Shown: positions 10,286 to 19,637, counted from the stretch's first letter. The stretch is DNA of 64,000 nucleotides from Candidatus Lutibacillus vidarii (GCA_016717165.1 JADKGA010000003.1:434001-498000); one strand, 5' to 3'. Notes: generated by a model not told the origin, from the sequence alone. Numbers and translations are program-made.

Positions 10286-11134
10286 TCACAGGTTGTGATC
10301 CCGAACCGCCGCGTCATAGAGCGCTCGGGCGGACCCCCCGGTCAGGGCCGCGACCTCGCGGCAGGCGTCCTTGGTGCGCGCTCCCTCGGCGACGCGCTCC
10401 CGGACCATGGCCAGCGCCCGGTCCGCCGAGACGGCCGACGTCGCCGGGTCGGCACCAGCGACGACCACGGTGATCTCACCGAGAACCTCACCGGCCTCGG
10501 CCCAGGCGACCAGCTCACGAAGCGGCCCGCGTCGGACCTCCTCATAGGTCTTGGTCAGCTCTCGGCATACCGCCGCGGCACGGGTGTCACCGAAGGCGAG
10601 GGCCATCGCGGACAAGGTCGCACCGAGCCGATGCGGGGCCTCGAAGAAGACCATCGTCCGGGCCTCGGTGGCGAGAGCGGAGAGCATCCGACCCCGTTCG
10701 CCGGCCTTGCGCGGCGGGAAGCCCTCGAAGCAGAACCGGTCCACCGGCAGCCCCGACACGGCGAGCGCGGTGAGGACCGCGCTGGGACCGGGCACTGCCG
10801 TGACCCGTACCCCGGCCGCCGCCGCCTCACTGACCAGCCGGAACCCTGGGTCGCTCACTGAGGGCATCCCGGCATCGGTGACCAGGACGACACGGGCACC
10901 ACCGCGGAGCCGCTGCACGAGGTCGGCGGTCCGGGTCGCCTCGTTGTGCTCGTGGTAGCTGACCACCTCACCGCGCAGCCGGATGCCGAGTCCGGTGACG
11001 AGCCGGCGCAGCCGCCGGGTGTCCTCGGCGGCGACGACATCGGCGCCCTCGAGCTCGGCGGCCAGCCGCGGTGGCGCGTCGCGCAGCTCGCCGATCGGGG
11101 TCCCCGCAAGGACGAGGACGCCGGGGCTGGTCAC
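10286..11134 (-). CDS. rsmI: 16S rRNA (cytidine-1402-2'-O)-methyltransferase RsmI
   Basis: A 282-residue tetrapyrrole-methylase-fold enzyme that 2'-O-methylates C1402 of 16S rRNA using SAM. Diagnostic motifs are LAGTPIGELRDAPPR at the N-terminus, VVAAEDTRRLRRL, VSYHEHNEATR, VTDAGMPSVSDPG and VPGPSAVLTALAVSGLP. The GTG at 11134 begins the recognisable domain; the open frame upstream has no homology. It is divergent from the CPBP gene with 39 bp between start codons. In mycobacteria the divergent partner is protein mannosyltransferase, here displaced 8.5 kb away. Confidence 0.95.
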   Translation of the reverse strand: MTSPGVLVLAGTPIGELRDAPPRLAAELEGADVVAAEDTRRLRRLVTGLGIRLRGEVVSYHEHNEATRTADLVQRLRGGARVVLVTDAGMPSVSDPGFRLVSEAAAAGVRVTAVPGPSAVLTALAVSGLPVDRFCFEGFPPRKAGERGRMLSALATEARTMVFFEAPHRLGATLSAMALAFGDTRAAAVCRELTKTYEEVRRGPLRELVAWAEAGEVLGEITVVVAGADPATSAVSADRALAMVRERVAEGARTKDACREVAALTGGSARALYDAAVRDHNL

Positions 11135-11173
11135 CGGCCCATCATCCCAGCCGCCGCGGGTACCCTTCGCGCC

Positions 11174-12100
11174 ATGTCCGACCAGCCCGCGGCGCGCCTC
11201 CCCGACGGCGCATCCGACGGGGTCGCCGCGTCGGGCGGGGAGGGCCGGCCGACTCGCCTTCCCGCGCGCGAGCGGGCAGCGGTATGGCGCGAGATCGGCG
11301 CCGTCCTCGGGGTCTCGCTCGGCGCCTCGGCGCTCTGGTCGCTGCTGGCCATCGTCGACAAGCTCACCCGGGCCGTGGCGCTCAACGCGCAGACGACGAC
11401 GATGAACAACTCGGTCACCCCGGACCGACCCTGGCTCGACCTGGCCTACCAGCTCACCGGGATCGGCCTGGCCGTGGTCCCGGCGGGCCTGGCCATCTAC
11501 CTCCTCGGGCAGGTCCGGCCCGCCTGGGCCACCGGCACCGGAAGCGGCGTCGACACCGCACCAGTCCACGGCGGGGCCGCTCGAGCGACGCTCGGCGATC
11601 TGGTGGGCGGGGCGGCATACCGGCTGGGATTCGACCGACGTGACCCGGGGCGCGACCTGTGGCGCGGCGCCCTCCTCGCCGCGCTGGTCGGCCTACCCGG
11701 GCTGGGCTTCTACCTGCTCGCCCGCGGGCTGGGGATCAACACGACGATCGCCGCCGCGAACCTCGCGGCCGCCTGGTGGACCGTCCCCGTCCTCGTCCTG
11801 TCGGCCGTCGGGAACGCAGTTCTCGAGGAGGTCGTCGTCGTCGGCTACCTCTACGCGCGGCTGGGGCAGGTCGGCTGGGGTATGCCGGCCACCATGGCCG
11901 CCTCGGCGGTGCTCCGCGGGGCGTACCACCTCTACCAGGGCTTCGGCGGCTTCCTCGGCAATGTCGTCATGGGCCTGGTCTTCGGGGCGGCGTACCGGCG
12001 CTGGGGACGGGTCATGCCCCTGGTCGTTGCCCATACCCTGCTCGACGTTGTCGCCTTCGTTGGGTACTCGCTGCTTCGCGGTCACGTCGGCTGGCTCTGA
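11174..12100 (+). CDS. CPBP family intramembrane metalloprotease
   Basis: A 308-residue polytopic membrane protein with about eight hydrophobic segments after a charged 40-residue N-terminus. The CPBP (Abi, formerly CAAX-like) signature is present. Motif 1 is LEEVVVVGYLYARLG (Glu-Glu, with Gly where Arg is usual before the helix). Motif 2 is GAYHLYQGFGGFLGN and motif 3 is MPLVVAHTLLDVVAF. The Glu pair and the two His are the expected catalytic residues. The substrate is unknown; family members act in protein processing or bacteriocin immunity. Divergent from rsmI. Confidence 0.85.
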   Translation: MSDQPAARLPDGASDGVAASGGEGRPTRLPARERAAVWREIGAVLGVSLGASALWSLLAIVDKLTRAVALNAQTTTMNNSVTPDRPWLDLAYQLTGIGLAVVPAGLAIYLLGQVRPAWATGTGSGVDTAPVHGGAARATLGDLVGGAAYRLGFDRRDPGRDLWRGALLAALVGLPGLGFYLLARGLGINTTIAAANLAAAWWTVPVLVLSAVGNAVLEEVVVVGYLYARLGQVGWGMPATMAASAVLRGAYHLYQGFGGFLGNVVMGLVFGAAYRRWGRVMPLVVAHTLLDVVAFVGYSLLRGHVGWL

Positions 12101-12406
12101 GCGACGTGGGCCGACTGCCCCAGCCGCCGACCACGGCCGCGGGCCGTTGAGTCGAAGCCCGACTAACGGGACGACCTGCGGCGCCCGGGAGCCACCCCCG
12201 GAAGGAGTGCGTCATCTAGGCCCGCTGGACGCTACGGTTTGCGGCAATGGCGCTCCAGGCCGGTCACGATTCCGCAACGCGGACCGCTGACGGGTAGGCG
12301 ATCGCCGAGTGGTCGGACATGATGGCCCCTGGCACGCACGACGTCGCGCGGCCCCGCCCGCGACCCTGACGGCACGATGGCTGCAGCACCCAAAGGAGGC
12401 GCCCTG
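12101..12406. other. 306-bp intergenic region upstream of the dpp operon
   Basis: No open frame with homology and no RNA gene is seen. It must contain the dpp promoter, but I cannot assign -35/-10 boxes. A strong ribosome binding site, AAAGGAGG at 12392-12399, lies seven bases before ATG 12407 and decides that start over an in-frame ATG at 12377. Confidence 0.5.
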
Positions 12407-13405
12407 ATGTCGGACCCCGGTCTCCCGGACTCCGGTGCGCTACCGGTTGCCGTCGCTGAGGCCGAGGCGCCGATCTACACCGCCATCCAGGGCCGATCGC
12501 TCGGCCAGATCGCCTGGCGCCGGCTCAAGCGGGACCGCGTCGCGATGGTCGGTGCCGGGGTGGTCGTCTTCCTCATCATCGTCGCGGTCTTCGCCCCGCT
12601 CATCGTCGACTGGTTCGGTACCCCACCGAACGACCCGCACCGCGAGCTCATCGACGAGGCCGGCGGCACGCTGGCCCCCATCGGGCCGTGGGGCGGCATG
12701 TCGTGGGACCACCTCATGGGTGTCGAGCCGCAGAGCGGTCGCGACATCTTCAGCCGGATCGTCTACGGCTCGCGGATCTCGCTGCTCATCGCCTTTCTCG
12801 CGACGCTGCTGTCGGTGGCCATCGGCTCGACGATGGGCGTCATCGCCGGGTATGCCGGTGGGTGGGTCGACGCGTTGATCTCGCGCCTCATGGACGTCTT
12901 CCTGGCATTCCCGCTGCTCATCTTCGCCATCGCGCTGGCTGGGGTCATCCCGGACGAGGCCTTCGGCCTCAAGGGTGACCCGCTGCGCCTGGTCATGCTC
13001 ATCTTCATCATCGGCTTCTTCAACTGGCCGTACATCGGCCGGATCGTCCGCGGGCAGACTCTGTCGCTGCGCGAGCGCGAGTTCGTCGACGCGAGCGTGA
13101 GCCTGGGTGCCCGGACCCCGCACATCCTCGTCAAAGAGATGCTGCCCAACCTCGTCGCCCCGATCCTCGTCTACTCGACGCTGCTCATCCCCACGAACAT
13201 CCTCTTCGAGGCCGCCCTGTCCTTCCTCGGGGTCGGCATCCAGCCGCCGACCGCCTCATGGGGTGGCATGCTCTCCGACGCCGTCAGCTACTACACCTTG
13301 CCGATGTTCATGTTCTGGCCCGGCATGGCCATCTTCATCACCGTCCTCGCCTTCAACCTCTTCGGTGACGGCCTGCGGGACGCCCTCGACCCCCGAGCGC
13401 GTTGA
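12407..13405 (+). CDS. dppC: Oligopeptide ABC transporter permease, DppC/OppC type
   Basis: A 332-residue inner-membrane permease. The N-terminal OppC_N segment (RRLKRDRVAMVGAGVVVFL) is followed by about five further transmembrane helices. The BPD_transp_1 EAA loop is visible as DASVSLGARTPHILVKEML (Gly at the expected place). It imports di- or oligopeptides together with the binding protein, second permease and two ATPases encoded downstream. Having dppC ahead of dppA is less common than the A-B-C-D-F order. The binding protein starts 46 bp downstream. Confidence 0.92.
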   Translation: MSDPGLPDSGALPVAVAEAEAPIYTAIQGRSLGQIAWRRLKRDRVAMVGAGVVVFLIIVAVFAPLIVDWFGTPPNDPHRELIDEAGGTLAPIGPWGGMSWDHLMGVEPQSGRDIFSRIVYGSRISLLIAFLATLLSVAIGSTMGVIAGYAGGWVDALISRLMDVFLAFPLLIFAIALAGVIPDEAFGLKGDPLRLVMLIFIIGFFNWPYIGRIVRGQTLSLREREFVDASVSLGARTPHILVKEMLPNLVAPILVYSTLLIPTNILFEAALSFLGVGIQPPTASWGGMLSDAVSYYTLPMFMFWPGMAIFITVLAFNLFGDGLRDALDPRAR

Positions 13406-13450
13406 CGCGCCGGGTTCAGCCCCGTCTACAAGAAGGGTGAGCACCACACC

Positions 13451-15232
13451 ATGACACGAACTCGACTCAGAGGAATGGTCACGCTCGTCGCGGTCTCCGC
13501 GCTCGGGCTGGCCGCCTGCTCCTCGGGGGGCACGAGCCCTGGCACCGGGAGCACCAGCAGCGGGTCAGGCTCGACAGGTGGCTCGACCACCGCCGCCTTC
13601 GACGCCGCGAACGGCCAGATCTTCAACCCGTCCACCAAGACCGGCGGGATCATCACGATGGCCGACGAGGGCGAGCCCGACTCGACCGACCCCGGCGACA
13701 GCTACTACGGGTACACCTGGGACCTCATGCGCCTCTACGGTCGTGGCCTGGTGATGTTCAATATCGCCCCCGGTGACGGCTCCAACAAGCTCTCCGGCGA
13801 CCTCGCGACCGAGCTTGGCAAGGCGACCGACAACGCCAAGACGTGGACCTACACCCTGAAGGACGGCGTGAAGTTCGAGGACGGCACGCCGATCACGAGC
13901 AAGGACATCAAGTACGCCATCACCCGGACCCTGGACAAGGACATCTTCCCGGACAGCCCGACGTACTTCGACGACCTGCTCGCCTGGCCGGCCGACTACA
14001 AGGGCGCCTACAAGTCCAAGGACGTCAACACCGACTCGGCGATCCAGACCCCGGACGACAAGACGATCGTCTTCCACCTGAAGAACAGCTTCTCCAGCTT
14101 CGACTACCTCATGACGACGTCGCAGTCCTACCCGGTCCCCGCGGCCAAGGACACCGGCGCCAAGTACAAGGAGCACCCGATCTCGTCGGGCCCCTACATG
14201 TTCGGCTCCTACGAGGCGGGCAAGAAGTTCACCCTCGTCCGCAACCCGAACTGGGACCCCAAGACCGACCCGCAGCGCAAGGCCCTGCCGGACGGATACG
14301 AGTACACGATGAATGTCAACCAGGAGGACATCGACAACCGGATCATCGCCGGTGAGCTCGACATCCACGTCACCGGCACCGGCATCACCCCGGCCAGCCA
14401 GAGCAAGGTGCTCTCGGACCCCACCCTCAAGGCCCGCGCGGACAACCCGACGCTGGCCCGGCTGTGGTACACCTCGATCAACCCGACGGTGAAGCCGCTG
14501 GACAACAAGGACTGCCGGATCGCCATCATGTACGCGATGGACCGGACGGCATACCAGACCGCCTACGGCGGCCAGTTCGCCGGTGGCTCTATCGCCACGG
14601 CCCTCATGCCGGCCCTCATCCCCGGCGCGCTCAAGGACGACTTCTACCCGCGCGCCGGCAACAAGGCGGACCTCGCCAAGGCCAAGGAGCACCTCGCCGC
14701 GTGCGGCCAGCCCAACGGCTTCGAGACCACTATGGCCTTCCGCACCGAGCGGCCGAAGGAGAAGGCGCTCGCCGAGGCCTTCCAGGCCGAGCTGGCCAAG
14801 GTCGGCATCAAGCTCACCCTCAAGGGCTACCCGAAGAAGGACTACTTCTCGACCTACGCCGGCAACCCGCCGTTCGTCGTGAAGAACAACATCGGGATGG
14901 CCGCGAACGGTTGGGGCGCGGACTGGAACGACGGCTACGGCTTCCTCTCCCAGATCGTCGACAGCCGGGTCATCCGGGAGACCGGTGGCAGCTCGAACTC
15001 CTCCGTCCGGATCCCCGAGGTCGACACGATGCTCGACGAGGCGGCGGTGGAGACCGACAACGCCAAGCGCGAGGCGCTCTACGGCGCCATCGACAAGAAG
15101 GTCATGGAAGAGGCCGTGATCTTCCCGGGGCTGCACGCCAAGTCGCTGCTCCTGCGTGGGTCCAAGCTCACGAACGTCTTCGTGAACCAGGCCTACGGCA
15201 TGTACGACTACACCGCCTTGGGCAAGATGTGA
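13451..15232 (+). CDS. dppA: Peptide-binding lipoprotein of the ABC transporter (SBP_bac_5)
   Basis: A 593-residue extracellular solute-binding protein. The signal peptide ends at lipobox LGLAACSS, followed by a Gly/Ser/Thr linker typical of lipid-anchored binding proteins. The family-5 signature appears as WTYTLKDGVKFEDGTPITSK with KDIKYAITRTLD. Later segments such as SSGPYMFGSYEAG and the C-terminal KKVMEEAVIFPGLHAKSLLL are typical of DppA/OppA. It captures peptides and delivers them to DppBC. A perfect hairpin 60 bp downstream probably lowers expression of the following genes relative to this one. Confidence 0.93.
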   Translation: MTRTRLRGMVTLVAVSALGLAACSSGGTSPGTGSTSSGSGSTGGSTTAAFDAANGQIFNPSTKTGGIITMADEGEPDSTDPGDSYYGYTWDLMRLYGRGLVMFNIAPGDGSNKLSGDLATELGKATDNAKTWTYTLKDGVKFEDGTPITSKDIKYAITRTLDKDIFPDSPTYFDDLLAWPADYKGAYKSKDVNTDSAIQTPDDKTIVFHLKNSFSSFDYLMTTSQSYPVPAAKDTGAKYKEHPISSGPYMFGSYEAGKKFTLVRNPNWDPKTDPQRKALPDGYEYTMNVNQEDIDNRIIAGELDIHVTGTGITPASQSKVLSDPTLKARADNPTLARLWYTSINPTVKPLDNKDCRIAIMYAMDRTAYQTAYGGQFAGGSIATALMPALIPGALKDDFYPRAGNKADLAKAKEHLAACGQPNGFETTMAFRTERPKEKALAEAFQAELAKVGIKLTLKGYPKKDYFSTYAGNPPFVVKNNIGMAANGWGADWNDGYGFLSQIVDSRVIRETGGSSNSSVRIPEVDTMLDEAAVETDNAKREALYGAIDKKVMEEAVIFPGLHAKSLLLRGSKLTNVFVNQAYGMYDYTALGKM

Positions 15233-15291
15233 CCCGGCGTCCCTCGTGGACGCCCACATCGAGCCCTCCTGACACCGGAAGGTAGGTGAGT

Positions 15292-15328
15292 GACGGGTGG
15301 CCGGTCCACACCGGACCGGCCACCCGTC
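15292..15328 (+). terminator. Perfect 16-bp hairpin between dppA and dppB (attenuator-like)
   Basis: Positions 15292-15307 pair perfectly with 15313-15328 around a five-base loop (ACACC). There is no T-run. Location after the binding-protein gene inside the operon is the usual site for a processing or partial-termination hairpin that raises binding protein over membrane components. Its position also argues that dppB starts after it, at GTG 15341, not at GTG 15290. Confidence 0.75.
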
Positions 15329-15340
15329 GCATCCAACGTG

Positions 15341-16350
15341 GTGACCTACATCATCCGCCGCCTGATCGCCGCGGTCGTGCTGCTCGTCATTGTCAGCATG
15401 ATCGTCTTCGCGATCTTCTACCTTTTCCCCCGCTGGGCCGGGGCGACCCCGGAGACGCTCGCCACGCGTTACGTCGGACGCACCGCCAACGCCGAGACGG
15501 TCCGCCTGGCCGCCGAGCGGCTCGGCTTCTACGACCCGATCTGGCAGCAGTACTGGTCATGGTTCAGCGCGATCTTCACCGGCTCGACCTATGACATGGG
15601 GACCAGCGTCGAGACCTGCCCCGCACCCTGCTTCGGCTACTCCTTCCAGACCAAGACCGCCGTCTGGCCCGACCTGCTCGACCGCGCTCCGGTGACCTTC
15701 TCCCTCGCCGCGGGTGCCTCGATCCTCTGGCTGATCGGCGGGGTCAGCGTCGGCATCATCTCCGCGCTGCGCCGCGGCTCGCTCTTCGACCGGGCGGCCA
15801 TGTCGATCGCCCTCGGCGGCGTCTCGCTCCCGATCTTCTTCACCGGCCTCATGTGCCTGGCCTTCTTCTCCTACCGCTGGCATATCTTCGCGTCCGGCGG
15901 CTCCTACACCCCGATCACCGAGAACCCCGCGAACTGGGCCTATAACCTGCTCCTGCCGTGGATCACGCTCGCCTTCCTGTTCTCCGCACAGTACGCGCGG
16001 CTCACCCGCGCCGGGATGCTCGAGACGATGAGCGAGGACTACATCCGCACCGCCCGGGCCAAGGGCCTACCCGAACGGGTCGTCACTCTCAAGCACGGCT
16101 TGCGCGGCGCCCTGACCCCGATCCTCACGATCTTCGGCCTCGACGTCGGGCTGCTCCTCGGCGGGGCCGTCCTCACCGAGAAGACCTTCTCGCTCAACGG
16201 TCTCGGCAAGTACACCGTCGATGCGATCGGCAACCAGGACCTCCCCGGATCCTCGGGGTCACCCTCGTCGCGGCCTTCTTCATCGTCTTGTCCAACCTCG
16301 TCGTCGACCTCATGTATGCCGTCGTCGACCCGCGGGTGCGTGCCTCATGA
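15341..16350 (+). pseudogene. dppB: Oligopeptide ABC transporter permease DppB, frameshifted near the 3' end
   Basis: The permease reads MTYIIRRLIAAVVLLVIVSM onward with about six transmembrane helices. The EAA loop is seen around YIRTARAKGLPERVVTLKHG. At about 16246-16249 (CCCCGG) the frame changes: the sequence up to AIGNQDLPG is in one frame, and the expected ILGVTLVAAFFIVLSNLVVD and DLMYAVVDPRVRAS lie in the next. One missing G restores a normal C-terminus whose stop overlaps dppD by four bases (ATGA at 16347-16350). The lesion removes the last helix. It is either a real mutation or a single-base sequence error. Left unrepaired, the first frame runs on through dppD and merges with dppF, an artefact. 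Confidence 0.85.
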
Positions 16351-17414
16351 GCGCGGTCGCCTCCCCGGTCCTCGGCGGGCTCGGCCCCGCGCCAGCCGAC
16401 GCCTACCTCAGCGTCCGGGACCTCCAGGTGCACTTCCCCACCGACGACGGCCTGGTCCGCTCGGTCGACGGGCTCTCCTTCGACCTCGCCCGAGGCAAGA
16501 CCCTTGGCATCGTCGGGGAGTCCGGCTCCGGCAAGTCCGTCACGAGCCTGTCGATCATGGGCCTGCACGCCAAGGGCACCGCGACGATCGGCGGCTCGAT
16601 CCGGCTCGACGGGGAGGAGCTCGTCGGGGCCTCCTCGGAGCACGTCCGGGCCTTGCGGGGCAAGAAGATGGCGATGATCTTCCAGGACCCGCTCTCGGCG
16701 ATGCACCCCTTCTACACCGTCGGGCACCAGATCATCGAGGCCTACCGGATCCACAACAAGGTCTCGACGAAGGCGGCCCGCGAGCACGCCATCGACATGC
16801 TCGCCCGGGTCGGCATACCGCAGGCCGCGCAGCGGGTCGACGACTACCCGCACCAGTTCTCCGGAGGCATGCGGCAGCGGGCGATGATCGCCATGGCGCT
16901 GTCCTGCGACCCGGACCTGCTCATCGCCGACGAGCCGACCACGGCGCTCGATGTCACGGTCCAGGCGCAGATCCTCGACCTCATCCGCGACCTGCAGCGG
17001 GACTTCAACGCGGCGGTCATCATCATCACCCACGACCTCGGGGTCGTCGCCGAGCTCGCCGACGACATCCTCGTCATGTATGCCGGCCGGGGCGTCGAGT
17101 ACGCCTCCGCGACGGAGGTCTTCGAGGCCCCGCAGCACCCGTACGCCTGGGGCCTGCTGGCGTCGATGCCGCGGATGGACCGGGTCCGCGCGGAGCGACT
17201 CCGGCCGATCCCGGGCCAGCCACCCAGCCTCATCCAGGTCCCGCCCGGCTGCCCCTTCCACCCCCGGTGCCCGTATGCCGCCACCGTCGGCTCGGCCTGC
17301 CGGACCGTCCGGCCGCCGTTCGCGCTGGACACCTCCGGGCACTACCTCGCCTGCCACCTGCCGCCCGCGGACCGGGCTCAGGTGTGGGAGACCGAGATCA
17401 AGGCGATGCTGTGA
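16347..17414 (+). CDS. dppD: Oligopeptide ABC transporter ATP-binding protein DppD
   Basis: A 355-residue ABC ATPase energising peptide uptake. Walker A is GESGSGKSVTSLS, the Q-loop IFQDPLSAMHPFYTVG, the signature FSGGMRQRAMIAMA and Walker B LLIADEPTTALDVT. The C-terminal oligopeptide-transporter extension has clustered cysteines (GCPFHPRCPYA and ACRTVRPP), which in this family can ligate an Fe-S cluster. ATG 16347 overlaps the restored dppB stop; the stop overlaps dppF by GTGA. Intact. Confidence 0.95.
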   Translation: MSAVASPVLGGLGPAPADAYLSVRDLQVHFPTDDGLVRSVDGLSFDLARGKTLGIVGESGSGKSVTSLSIMGLHAKGTATIGGSIRLDGEELVGASSEHVRALRGKKMAMIFQDPLSAMHPFYTVGHQIIEAYRIHNKVSTKAAREHAIDMLARVGIPQAAQRVDDYPHQFSGGMRQRAMIAMALSCDPDLLIADEPTTALDVTVQAQILDLIRDLQRDFNAAVIIITHDLGVVAELADDILVMYAGRGVEYASATEVFEAPQHPYAWGLLASMPRMDRVRAERLRPIPGQPPSLIQVPPGCPFHPRCPYAATVGSACRTVRPPFALDTSGHYLACHLPPADRAQVWETEIKAML

Positions 17415-18439
17415 GTACCTCGACGACGCCCGACACCGGCTCCGACCTGCTCGTCGTCCGCGACCTGACCAAGCACTTCCCGATCCGCAAGGGCCTGCTC
17501 CAGCGCCAGGTCGGCGCGGTCCAGGCCGTCGACGACGTGACCTTCTCGGTCCGGCGGGGCGAGACGCTCTCCCTCGTCGGTGAGTCCGGCTGCGGGAAGA
17601 CGACGACCGGGCGGATGATCACCCGGCTCATCGAGCCGACCGGCGGCCAGGTGCTCCTCGACGGGCGGGATATCACCCACCTGTCGGCGGGCAAGCTGCG
17701 GCCGCTGCGCCGCGACGTCCAGATGATCTTCCAGGACCCGTATGGGTCGCTCAACCCTCGGCACACCGTGGGGACGATCGTCGGCACGCCATACCGGCTG
17801 CAGAAGATCGCGACCCCGAACGGTGTCAAACGGGCCGTCCAGGACACCCTCGAGCTGGTCGGCCTGTCCCCGGAGCACTACAACCGCTACCCGCACGAGT
17901 TCAGCGGCGGTCAGCGGCAGCGCATCGGCATCGCCCGGGCGCTGGCGCTCAAGCCCAAGCTCATCGTCGCGGACGAGCCGGTCTCGGCGCTGGACGTGTC
18001 GATCCAGGCCCAGGTCATCAACCTCCTCGAGGACCTGCAGTCCGAGCTCGGCCTCACCTATGTGATGATCGCCCACGACCTGTCCGTGGTGCGGCACGTC
18101 TCGGACCGGGTCGCGGTGATGTACCTCGGCAAGGTCGTCGAGCTCACCGACCGCGACGCCCTCTACGAACGGCCGATGCACCCGTACACGATCGCGCTGC
18201 TGTCGGCGGTGCCGATCCCGGACACCAAACGGCGCACCGACCGCGACCAGATCCGGCTCACCGGGGACGTCCCCTCGCCGGTCAACCCCCCGCCCGGCTG
18301 CCGGTTCTCGACGCGGTGCTGGAAGGCCCAGGAGGTATGCCGCACCGACGTTCCGCCGCTGGTCGACCTGACTCCGGGGCACCAGGTGGCCTGCCACTTC
18401 CCGGAGAATGTCGACGCCGTGACGACCACGGTGGTCTGA
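17411..18439 (+). CDS. dppF: Oligopeptide ABC transporter ATP-binding protein DppF
   Basis: A 342-residue partner ATPase to DppD. Walker A is GESGCGKTTTGRM, the Q-loop IFQDPYGSLNPRHTVG, the signature FSGGQRQRIGIARAL and Walker B LIVADEPVSALDVS. The C-terminal oligo_HPY extension has GCRFSTRCWKAQEVC. The start is GTG at 17411, overlapping the dppD stop by four bases. It is the last gene of the transporter operon and is followed by a long palindrome shared with another convergent intergenic site in this window. Confidence 0.95.
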   Translation: MSTSTTPDTGSDLLVVRDLTKHFPIRKGLLQRQVGAVQAVDDVTFSVRRGETLSLVGESGCGKTTTGRMITRLIEPTGGQVLLDGRDITHLSAGKLRPLRRDVQMIFQDPYGSLNPRHTVGTIVGTPYRLQKIATPNGVKRAVQDTLELVGLSPEHYNRYPHEFSGGQRQRIGIARALALKPKLIVADEPVSALDVSIQAQVINLLEDLQSELGLTYVMIAHDLSVVRHVSDRVAVMYLGKVVELTDRDALYERPMHPYTIALLSAVPIPDTKRRTDRDQIRLTGDVPSPVNPPPGCRFSTRCWKAQEVCRTDVPPLVDLTPGHQVACHFPENVDAVTTTVV

Positions 18440-18459
18440 CCGGCCCCGGTCGAGTCCTC

Positions 18460-18517
18460 GCCACGGTTGTTCGGATCTGCCACCGTTCTCGGGGTGGCAG
18501 ATCCGAACAACCGTGGC
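18460..18517. repeat. 25-bp-arm palindrome, copy 1 (bidirectional terminator-like)
   Basis: Arms 18460-18484 and 18493-18517 are perfect reverse complements around an eight-base loop. The element lies between convergent dppF and the CDF gene. A second copy with the same arm and loop lengths and nearly the same arm sequence (starting GCCACGGTTGTTC) lies at 52003-52060, also between convergent genes. It would form a bidirectional terminator. The shared sequence suggests a dispersed REP-like family. Confidence 0.8.
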
Positions 18518-18550
18518 GCGTCCAGACGCACGACCCTTCGAGGGGGAACC

Positions 18551-19507
18551 TCAGCTCGTGGGTGTCGTCGGCGGCGCGGGAGCCGCTGCGGAATTCTCGT
18601 AGGCCCGCGGGTCCTCAATCGGCTCCAGGTGCGTGTCGACGCGCAGGTGCTCGAGCCGTGCCGTGAGTGCGTCCTCGACGTCCTCGAGCAGGTCGTGCCC
18701 CTGCTGCACGCTCCACGACCCCGGGACGAGGACATGCATCGCGACGAAACGGACGTGACCGGCCATCCGGGTGCGGACCTCGTGGAACTGGACGTCGTCG
18801 CTGCGGTAGGTCGCGAGGACCTCCTCCACAGCGGCGACATCCTCGGGGTCGAGGACCTTGTCCATGAGCCCCCCGATCGACTCCATGAGCAGCTTGGTGC
18901 CGGTGACGACGATATTGACGCCGACGGCCATGGCGATGAGCGGGTCGAGGCGCAGCCAGCCGGTCAGCGCCACGGCCAGCACGCCGAGGACGACGCCCAC
19001 CGAGGTCCACACGTCGGTGAGCAGGTGCCGCCCGTCGGCGGTCAGGGTGATCGAGCGGTGCGCTCGCCCGGCCCGGATGAGGATGAACGACACGACCCCG
19101 TTGAGCACGGAGGCCACGACGGAGACGGCCAGACCGACGCCGACGTTCTCCAGCGGCTGCGGGTCGAGGAAGCGCTGCACCGAGGTGACGATGATGACCA
19201 CCGCCGCGACGAAGATCATGACGCCCTCGACCGCGGCCGAGAAGTACTCCGCCTTCGCGTGCCCGAACTGGTGGTTGTCGTCGGGTGGTAGGGCGGCGAT
19301 CCGCAACGCGATGAGCGCGACGATGGCGGCGACGAGGTTGACGATCGACTCGGCGGCATCGGACAGCAGACCCACCGAGCCGGTGAGCAGCCACGCACCC
19401 GTCTTGAGGGTGATCGTCGCCAGGGCTGCCGCGATGGCGAGCCAGGCATAGCGGGTGAGGTCGACCCGGCCCGAGGGCGGCGGCGTCGTCGATGCTGCGG
19501 GGGTCAC
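18551..19507 (-). CDS. Cation diffusion facilitator (CDF) family metal exporter
   Basis: A 318-residue membrane protein with six transmembrane helices and a cytoplasmic C-terminal ferredoxin-like domain. Metal-site helices are seen as LLSDAAESIVNLVAA (Ser/Asp pattern on helix 2) and LLTDVWTSVGVVLG (helix 5, DxxxS form). A HDNHQFGH-type segment appears as DDNHQFGHAKAEYFSAAVEG. It is expected to export a divalent metal in exchange for protons. The metal is not certain; the D-D/H-D site pattern cannot separate Zn, Fe and Mn from sequence alone. The start is GTG at 19507. It faces away from the mannosyltransferase, with 130 bp between starts. Confidence 0.88.
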   Translation of the reverse strand: MTPAASTTPPPSGRVDLTRYAWLAIAAALATITLKTGAWLLTGSVGLLSDAAESIVNLVAAIVALIALRIAALPPDDNHQFGHAKAEYFSAAVEGVMIFVAAVVIIVTSVQRFLDPQPLENVGVGLAVSVVASVLNGVVSFILIRAGRAHRSITLTADGRHLLTDVWTSVGVVLGVLAVALTGWLRLDPLIAMAVGVNIVVTGTKLLMESIGGLMDKVLDPEDVAAVEEVLATYRSDDVQFHEVRTRMAGHVRFVAMHVLVPGSWSVQQGHDLLEDVEDALTARLEHLRVDTHLEPIEDPRAYENSAAAPAPPTTPTS

Positions 19508-19637
19508 CGGCCCATCCTGCCACCGCGCCTACAGCCCCTCACGATAAGGACAACCTCAACGTGTCACGGCCGTCGCCGGCCTCGCCTGCTCGGCCGACCG
19601 GTCGGCCTCCCGGACTGGCCAAGCCGAGCAACGTACG

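Noticed and set aside
15290..18439. Apparent 1049-residue fusion of a permease and an ATPase
   Set aside because: The middle third is out of frame with intact dppD; a single-base frameshift in dppB explains it and dppF has its own GTGA-overlapping start.
11130..19516. Identical 15 bases GATGGGCCGGTGACC at the starts of rsmI and the CDF gene
   Set aside because: Matches of this length are expected several times in a 64-kb window of this composition; no further similarity follows.
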